DNA of 64,000 nucleotides, taken from NCBI GenBank assembly GCA_032622095.1, contig CP136065.1, forward strand, positions 61,051,094 to 61,115,093. The letters are read 5' to 3'. A model generated the notes under the pieces. The model saw only the letters and a program-made list of their open reading frames with translations. It ran no database searches and had not been told where the DNA came from. Source of the stretch: Siphonodentalium dalli (taxonomy: Eukaryota; Mollusca; Scaphopoda; Gadilida; Siphonodentaliidae). Positions 25,401 to 34,400 of this stretch are shown here, piece after piece (within the stretch, counting starts at the first letter, position 1; the number at the start of each line of letters is the position of its first letter). Both the position numbers and the translations under genes were made by a program.

Positions 25401-28400
25401 AAACTGGAGATACATCAGGTCAGAAGATTGTACCTACATGTAGTTTGTATTTAACGGTATCAACGGTTGCTAAGCATATAGCCCAAGTGATCGAATGACA
25501 CCACTTCCCTGTGCATTCAATGCCATTACGTCACGTTTTAGACATCGCCTATAGGGCACGGTAATGGTCATGTTCAAATGGTGCCACGAGCCTCTAACTT
25601 TACATAATTGCTCAATTATGCACGATTTGTAATGTGCACGCGCAAGTAGATCGGACTAGATAGTATTGTGACCATGCAACCCATTTGCACAGTACTACTC
25701 TGGTGCAATGTCTAAACGTGCATATGTATAACGCAAATTTATGTACTATGTAGATCCTTGATGTGATTGTATCATTTCACAAAAATCCATACATTTTTAT
25801 CATTTTATCCTATGCGCATGCGCGAAACAAATCGTTATCAAATAAAAAAAACTGTGTGCGCCTTCCTCACATATGACAGAACACTGATTATGTATGCAAT
25901 ACTAATTTAAACCAAAAAGAGTGATCGAAATGGTGTCTTTCTACAATCCTGCGAACCGCGCAATAATGTAGAGCTTTACCCGAATCGCTTCAAATAATGT
26001 ATATACGTTTGTTGAATTCTGCGCTGTGCGCATGCGCATGTTTTTCTACCCCAACTAGTCGGCAACAAACTCATACACATGCACCCATGGCACTGCTGAA
26101 GTTCCTTGGTATCATTTACATAGATATAAGTGGATATACCAATGGTTATAACATATATACACATGTTACATAACTTTATGATGTCACTGAATGCTGCTGG
26201 CCGCAAAAGCGGCCAGTCGGGTGTATGAACGTTTTCTGGCTGGCCGCTTTTGCGGCCAGTCGGGTTCAAAGGGTTAAGGGTTATAAATATGATATAAGTA
26301 TGGTGTCCATTTTATACACAAAATAAAAACCAACCACATCAAGTACGCTTGTGATCTTTATTTCGTGTATAAAATGAACTACATGCTTATAACATATGAT
26401 GACTCATTTGATGAAGACAACTCACCGCATTACAAGTTGATATACTATTGAATGCATCTTCATCCGCTCCATCAAGTTTCACTTCACCAGTAGCTTGTTT
26501 GGCTAATTTTTTGACAGCCTCTTTTGACAAGCAGTAACCAGCTGCTTCAAATATTCTGTCTAGTTCCCTCTGATATCCCTGTGAAATTATATCAATAATG
26601 CTAACTCATGTCATGTTTACAGGGAAAATGTAAGGCCTTTGAAGTGGGTTCATATGAAATAACATAAAATCTGTAAAACAATTATCATCAACAAGTGCAG
26701 GCAAATATAGATTGACTTTGTTCTTATTTTCATTATTAACCCTTTACCCAACAGAAGGGCCATGTGCCAATGCATTCTCTTATATATGCGAGTCGACCAT
26801 AGGTCGCCTCGCATATATAAGAGAATGCATTGGCTTAACACATTAAAAATTATAAAATTGTTAAAGAATGTAAGAAAAAATGGTAAAAAGTGTTAAAAAA
26901 AGATTTTTTTTAGGCCAATGCATTCTCTTATATATGCGAGGCGACCTATGGTCGACTCGCATATATAAGAGAATGCATTGGCACAGGGCATAACTGTAAC
27001 TATCACAATGTGGTCAAGGAGCCGGTTCCAATGATATCCATATTTGTATGGTTCTATTGAGACAGGCCGAAGATATTTTAGGCTGTTGGAGCTTTATTTG
27101 GCCGGTTTTGGCCGGTTTGTTGGGTAAAGGGTTAATAACTCTCCAATAATGGGATTTTGCATTTCAAAAACATTGTTATGTAAACAGATAAATGTCCAAT
27201 TAGTCCAATATTAGATGCCAAAGTTAAATCAAAACCTGATGGTAAACATTGGAAAAGGTTCAAGCAGGTTGAAGCCTGGTTCTTGAGATTAAAATACACA
27301 TGTACTGTAAGTTCATAATATCTTTCCAGACTTTATATGCATCAGACCGACTTAATAAATTCATTATATTTACCACTTCTGAGATTAATGAAAGGGTCAA
27401 TGACACTTTTACCCAACTTGGGGAGGAGTTAATTTTTTGTTGAGTAATGAAAAGAATGATAAAGAAGAAGTCATGCTGAAGATCCATATAAAGTTTGATC
27501 ATGATCGGATGAGGGATTTAGTCATACACAGAGTAAATTCCAAGATGGCCACTGGCGGCCATGTTTTTCGGTAAAAATAGGAGGCTCCCATCTAGAGGTC
27601 GCCCAATGATCCGTATAAAGTTTGGTGATTTGGATGTGCCAAAGGATTTAGTCACAGAAAGAGTAATTTCCAAGATGGCCACTGGTGGCCATGTTTTTCT
27701 AGGAATTTCAGGCTCCCATCTCGAGATCACCCAGAGGATCCATATGAATTTTGGTGAAGATCCGATGAGGGATGCGGCTTGTAGGGCGTGCCAAAGTAAA
27801 TTGTTGACACATATACCTACGGACGGTAGCTTATGTGGTTTTTTCTACTTTATCTAACTAAAACGAACTTCATCTCCTTAAAGGAAATTTTGTAAATTTT
27901 TATGAATTTTCTCTGCGCACTAGGCTGAAATAAGTCTATGCATGCGTTATTTCGTTAATCTATCCTCCTAGAGATTAGTGGAGATTAACGAAATAATGAC
28001 AAACCACTTAATAAATCAAACAAAAGAAATGACCACTTAAGTGATCAATTGCAAGCATGCACCCACAAACGGACGACGGACGCCAATCCATGGCAATAGC
28101 TCAAACTTTACTTTGTAAAGTTGAGCTAAAAAGGGCTCTTTTTCTCTTCCAGTCATATTTTAATGAAAATCACAGAGCAAATTGCAACTTTTTCCATTGA
28201 AATATTTTCTTTAGATATATTTTGATATCCTCTTTCAAATTACATATTCATAACAATGAGGTTCAAATGAATGATGGTCATGTATGATATGGAAACACAG
28301 ATAAGAAGCAGCCCTTGAAATTAGCTGCGGCAAAAGGCGATGCTATTGCAAATGCCAATATAGAAATTCATGCAATTAAATCAGTTTCATTCAAGGGCTG

Positions 28401-31400
28401 TAAGAAGCTTCACCAGCCTGTGGTGTTATGCCCCACCTCCTGTGTAGTAGTCTATAACTCTTTGCTGCAAATCCATAAAAATGAACAATATATGAGTGTA
28501 TATTTCAAACTCTTAATTTTGATAAACTAAGATAAAGGCTGATCTGTACACATCCACTGTAATTGAATCAGGTCTATACAAGCACGAAACATTTCCACTG
28601 AAAGGAATTGGCCTACGGTGTGAGCATAAAAAGGCGTAGCATGAAGCTTAGTCTTTCCCAGTGTCTACATCAGCATTGCATGAGTTAGCTTAGGTGAAGG
28701 AAACTTGCTCCAAATTGAATATACCTATCGTATTTTAGATACATTCAGTAAAACCTGACTAAAATACTTTATATCTTATTCTAACCAATTACCTTTTGTG
28801 TAACATCTCTATCAAGTAATTCCCTCTCTAAGCCATTCCATCTGTGTTGCAGTGTCTCTGACAAGGTTGGGTAAACTAGCATAGAATCCGGGTGGCACAC
28901 ATACGGTGTGCTGAAAATCAGCTGGTAGTGACACTTCTCAGGCTCTGTTACATTAGACAGTGTATTATCTTCTCCACATTTCAGAATCACCTAATTAAAT
29001 AGCAATTTGACATATTGTGAACAAATCATTTTTATACAATTTTTTATTTTATCCAAAGCCCAATGGATGGTTATGCTGAAGAATCCAATAGTGGCATAAA
29101 TGCAGTGGTAGAAAGGTCTAGATGTATTCATCTAGCATGCACTTGAAGGAATACACAGGCTTGCTTCTGTTAAATGCTGGTTCCTCCAACTGCTTCCAGT
29201 CACATATGTTGAACAATGATTGAGTTTGCGAACTGGTTTGTTTTGTGTGAGGGTGGAATAAAGCACTGTGTTTGGTTTCAGATGAGATGTCCTGGTAGTT
29301 GACTCATAACTTAGTCTTTAAGGTTTGTTTTTTCTTTTGAATGCACTTTGTGCAGGGTATAAAGTATTGAAGTGGGGGAATAGCCGGGACCAGCCCACCC
29401 ACCGCCTTATTCATAAAGGCCGATCTGTCGATCTTCCTTCTCTTCTCCAATTGTGTCAGTTGGAGATCTTGTAGCATTTTCGCCATGTCTCCCTTTTCTC
29501 GACTTCTATAGTTGTTTTGTTTAAGGAATCACAGCAATGGCATAGTATCAAGGAATGCCAGCTAACTGGGACCTTAGTTAACTGGGACCATGGCTAACTG
29601 GACCTTGATAAACTAGGACCTTGACCAACTGGGACCTTGGCTAACTGGAACCTTCAGATTTATAGAGGTAAGATTGACAAAATCATTGTGTTAATACCGG
29701 AAAGGACTGAGTTAGCCAAAGGTCTAAACATTTCCCACCAAAGAATATGAATACTTGTGCACTTGTATTTATTTTTGTAAAACTGTTGTCTGCTCATTTT
29801 TCTTGAACACCCCTCCAAATGAATGATAGACTATTCCATATATACTTTTAATGTCAATAAAATTGTACTCCACTTACGGCACTGCTAAAAATAGAAATCT
29901 TTAATTCTAAGTTGATGCCTGCTAACATTCTGACATCGATGTTATCAAACATTGATGTTTATATTCATTACATTTACCTTTGATGTCCTGAAGATGTCAT
30001 TGCAGTTATCACCTTCTCTTAGAATCATTGAAACAAATGTGTTATTAACAATCTCCCATTCCTGCCAAACCCTGCAAAAGAAAATATAAAAACTGCAAAG
30101 TGTATTCTAATCTTTAAAAATAAAGTCTTTGATAACTGAATAGACATAGATGAGTTGTACTGCTGATTCCCACTGACTTACATTGTTGTTATAAATGTAA
30201 TACAGCAATGCCCTAAATAATTGACTCCTTAACCAGCAGAATTATGGGTAATTTTTCAGTATTTAGTTGGAAATATGGCTTGCTGCCATTCATCGGAAAG
30301 CCTTCAGTGAGAGCTTTCCGATGAATAATAACAATCCATATTTCCGACTAAATCCTGAAAAGTTACCCATAATTATGATGTGGTTAAGAAGTCGATTATT
30401 TAGGGCATTACTGTACTTGACAGGAGATACAATGTATGCCTGGAAAATGGAAATAGTCCATGTTCTGGAACACTTACACTTTTGACTGACCTATTTATTT
30501 AGTGCCAGATTTTGAATTATATTACACCAAATAAATTATTTAAACTCATGATTGAATAAAATAATATAAAATTAATTATAACCAGGGTTCAAGCTGTCAG
30601 TGGCTAAATTGTCCAAGAATATGGGTGCACTCAATGGGTTGCAGTCGGAAAGTTGGACACCCGCAATGGAGACCCTCGATCTAGCAAACTCCCCTGGGAA
30701 TGCAGTGAACTTGTGAAATATCTTCTCACGATTCTGATTGAACAAATATGTGGTGTGGAACCTTCATATGTGATCAAATGGGTCAAAAAATATAGTGGTG
30801 GTGCAATTAACTAATTCGCTGAATTTCCTTAAACATTTTCTCTAAAACTACCAGGCTAATTGATCCCAAACATTAGTCGGAATAGTTAGGGAGTGGGATT
30901 ATATGAACCCTCCACAAGAGCTTGAGCTCAACTGTTAAGGAATGTATACTAGTTTACATGATAGTTTATGAAATTTTTATATGACTGTTAGAACAAGAGA
31001 TGGACTGTCGTCCGGTACATACCCCCTAGTGGCATACCGCCTAGTGTGGGCATATCTATAACTTATGACTGCTATACTGAGACAGATAGACCCAAAAATC
31101 AGCATTTTCATATAAACGAAGATGAATAACTATAGCACAAAAAAAAAAAAAAACAGTTGAATATGCCATTAAATGTCCTCATAGTGGTGAACATCCATAC
31201 AAAATTTCATTGAGATCCGAGCATTACTGTTCAAGTTATGACCTGAACAGACATCAGATGGACCAAACAGCCAACATGTCCAGATAAACGAACTTGAATA
31301 ACTCTAGAATGGAAAAGCCAAACAGAACAATGGAACCCTCTATTGAATGTCCTCACAGTGGTGAACATCCATACCAAATTTCATTGAGATCCCAGCACAA

Positions 31401-34400
31401 CTGTTGAAGTTACGACATGAACAGACACCAGACAGACCAAAAAGCCAACATTTCCAGATAAACAAAGATGTATAACTCTAGAATGGAAAATCCGAACAAA
31501 ACGATGGAACCCTGTTTTTAATGTACTCATAGTAGTGAACATCCATACCAAATTTCATTGAGATCCCAGCACAACTGTTGAAGTTACGACATGAACAGAC
31601 ACCAGACAGACCAAAAAGCCAACATTTCCAGATAAACAAAGATGAATAACTCTAGAATGGAAAATCCGAACAAAACGATGGAACCCTCTATTGAATGCCC
31701 TCATAGTAGTGAACATCCATACCAAATTTCATTGAGATTCGAGCACTACTGTTCATGTTATGACATGAACAGACACCAGACGGACCAAAAATCCAACATT
31801 TCCAGATAAACAAAGATGAATAACTCTAGAATGGAAAATCCGAACAAAACGATGGAACCCTCTATTTAATGTCCTCATAGCTGTGAACATCCATACCAAA
31901 TTCATTGAGATCCCAGCACAACTGTTGAAGTTACGACATGAACAGACACCAGATGGACCAAAAATTCAACATTTCCAATAAACAAAGATGAATAACTCAT
32001 GAATGGAATATCCGAACAAAACGATGGAACCCTCTATTTAATGTCCTCATAGTAGTGAACATCCATACCTAATTTCATTGAGATCCCAGCACTATTGTTC
32101 AAGTTATGACATGAACAGACATCGGACGGACGTACAGACGGACGGACATACGACTCGATGGACGCACGGACAGGTGCAAAACAGTATACCCCCCTTTTTT
32201 TTAAAAAGGGGGTATAATAAATGGTTGTATTATGTTTGTCCGTCCGTCTGATAATTCCAATTTGGATTATTTTATCTGAACAAAAGTTGTGTTTCCCAGC
32301 TACGGTAAGTTAACAATACGGGCCAAGTTCAAATATGGGTTCCGTCCAATTATTTTTACAAGAGTTATGGCCCTTTTTCGACTTAGTATTTCCCACATTT
32401 CATAACATTTTGGTTTCCGACCGATAACTCCAGTTTGGATTATTTGATCTGAACAAAAGTTGGTATGTGTGTTTCCCAGCTAACAATACAGGCCAAGTTC
32501 AAAATGGGTTCCATCCAATTATTTTGCATGAGATATGGGCCTACGGCCCTTTTACAACTTAATTCACCTGATTCAATAACAATTTACAAGTAAACGAATG
32601 GGCAAAATAGCCATGCCCCAGCGATGCTCTTTTTCTTTTTTTGAACAGTGTTTAAATTGGGTATTTATTTATTTTTTTAAATGTTTTTTTTTGCAGTATG
32701 GGGGATCACCAAAATGTCTAGAAGCAAAAATGGTATACCTTCGTTCAATGTCTTACATCGCCCATCGGTTCTGGTTTATGTTTCTGTAATCATCTCAAAA
32801 TCTTACAAACCATTTGCGTTTACTCCAAAATGTGTTTCCAATTTCTGAGATTTTCTTTCGAAGCCCGTGAAAACACTTTAGGTTTGTGGCATATAATTAA
32901 ATGGTTGTTGTGATGACTAATGTGATACTGAATTTGTGGTTGCTCCATTACATTTTACATGTTATAATATTACTTCAGTGCTTTGTGGTTTCAAAATAGC
33001 ATGTTGGTATAAGTTACCTGCTAGACATAATTTACAAGTTCCTATCTATGCATACTTCTATTGTTACTTTTGTCATTCTCATTGATCCCATATTTTATTT
33101 TATTTGTTTTCAACTAGGCCAAAGTTTCTGAAAAATGGCCAAACAAATTCAGAAATGGCCAAAAAAAATGGCAGAAAGAATTTTCCGACCAGTTGATTTA
33201 AAGTTTTAAACACTTCCACTTAATTCCTACTTTTTTGAAACAGGAACAATTTTGAGTATTCTATATTATCTAATATCCAAATTATAAGGGGCGAAACAAC
33301 TTCATACTCTGCACGATACCCAAGGACATATTTAACTCAATTTATATTGAAATTTATAGTAATATTACACTTTCTTATCTTATAGTAGATTTTAATGCAA
33401 AAATTTGTCTACATTGGAGCTTCGTAATCTGGCAAGCTTCAAAACCTTGACAGATTATAATTATATGTACAAAAAAAACAATATGGCATACCCTAGTACT
33501 CCACTGTAAGGATTCCATCGTAGACTTTGTTCATGTTGAGTGACATTTGAAAATGGGCAATAGTCATATCTGTAGCTGAAAATATAAAACAAGAACATAC
33601 AAATAATGACATTATCATCAAAAGTCACTTTCGTTTAAACACAGACCCAAATATTAATGAATCTCAGTGTATGTTAACACAGACTGATCACAAGTATACA
33701 GAAGCAAAGTTGTTTGTGCTACTTTCTTTTATAATATAGCAGACATTTTGTGTATGATTCATTTGTGAGAATTTCTATGAAATGAAAGACTTGATTATCC
33801 AGATGTCTGTGACTTGGTTTAAATTAAATCAAGATACTTTATATAGGCCTGTAGACCGATATGATAATAAAAAAATAGGAACTATTTTTAAATTAACTTG
33901 AATCAATAGAATTCCTATTGAATGAATGAGTCTATTGCTAGTCACGAATTCACCCTTTAACCAACAGAATGGCCATGTGCCAATGCATTCTCTTATATAT
34001 GCGAGTCGACCATAGGTCGCCTCGCATATATAAGAGAATGCATTGGCTTAACACATATTAAAAATGATAAAATTGTCAAAGAATGTAGAAAAATATTATA
34101 AAAATTGTTAAAAAATGTAAGAACAAATTAGAAATTTGTTAAAGAATGTAAGAAAAAATGGTAAAAAGTGTTTTTTAGGCTAATGCATTCTCTTAAATAT
34201 GCGAGGCGACCTATGGTCGACTCGCATATATAAGAGAATGCATTGGCACAGGGCATAACTGTAACCATCACAATGTGGTCAATGAACCGGTTCCAATGAT
34301 ATCCATATTTGTATGGTGTTATTGAGACAGACCGAAGATATTTTAGGCTGTTGAAGCTTTATTTGGGCGTTTTTGGCCGTTTTGTTGGGTAAAGGGTTAA

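Noticed and set aside
25976-26269. 97-codon minus-strand frame at the end of the family C element
   Set aside because: It covers the terminal hairpins and shows no transposase motif.
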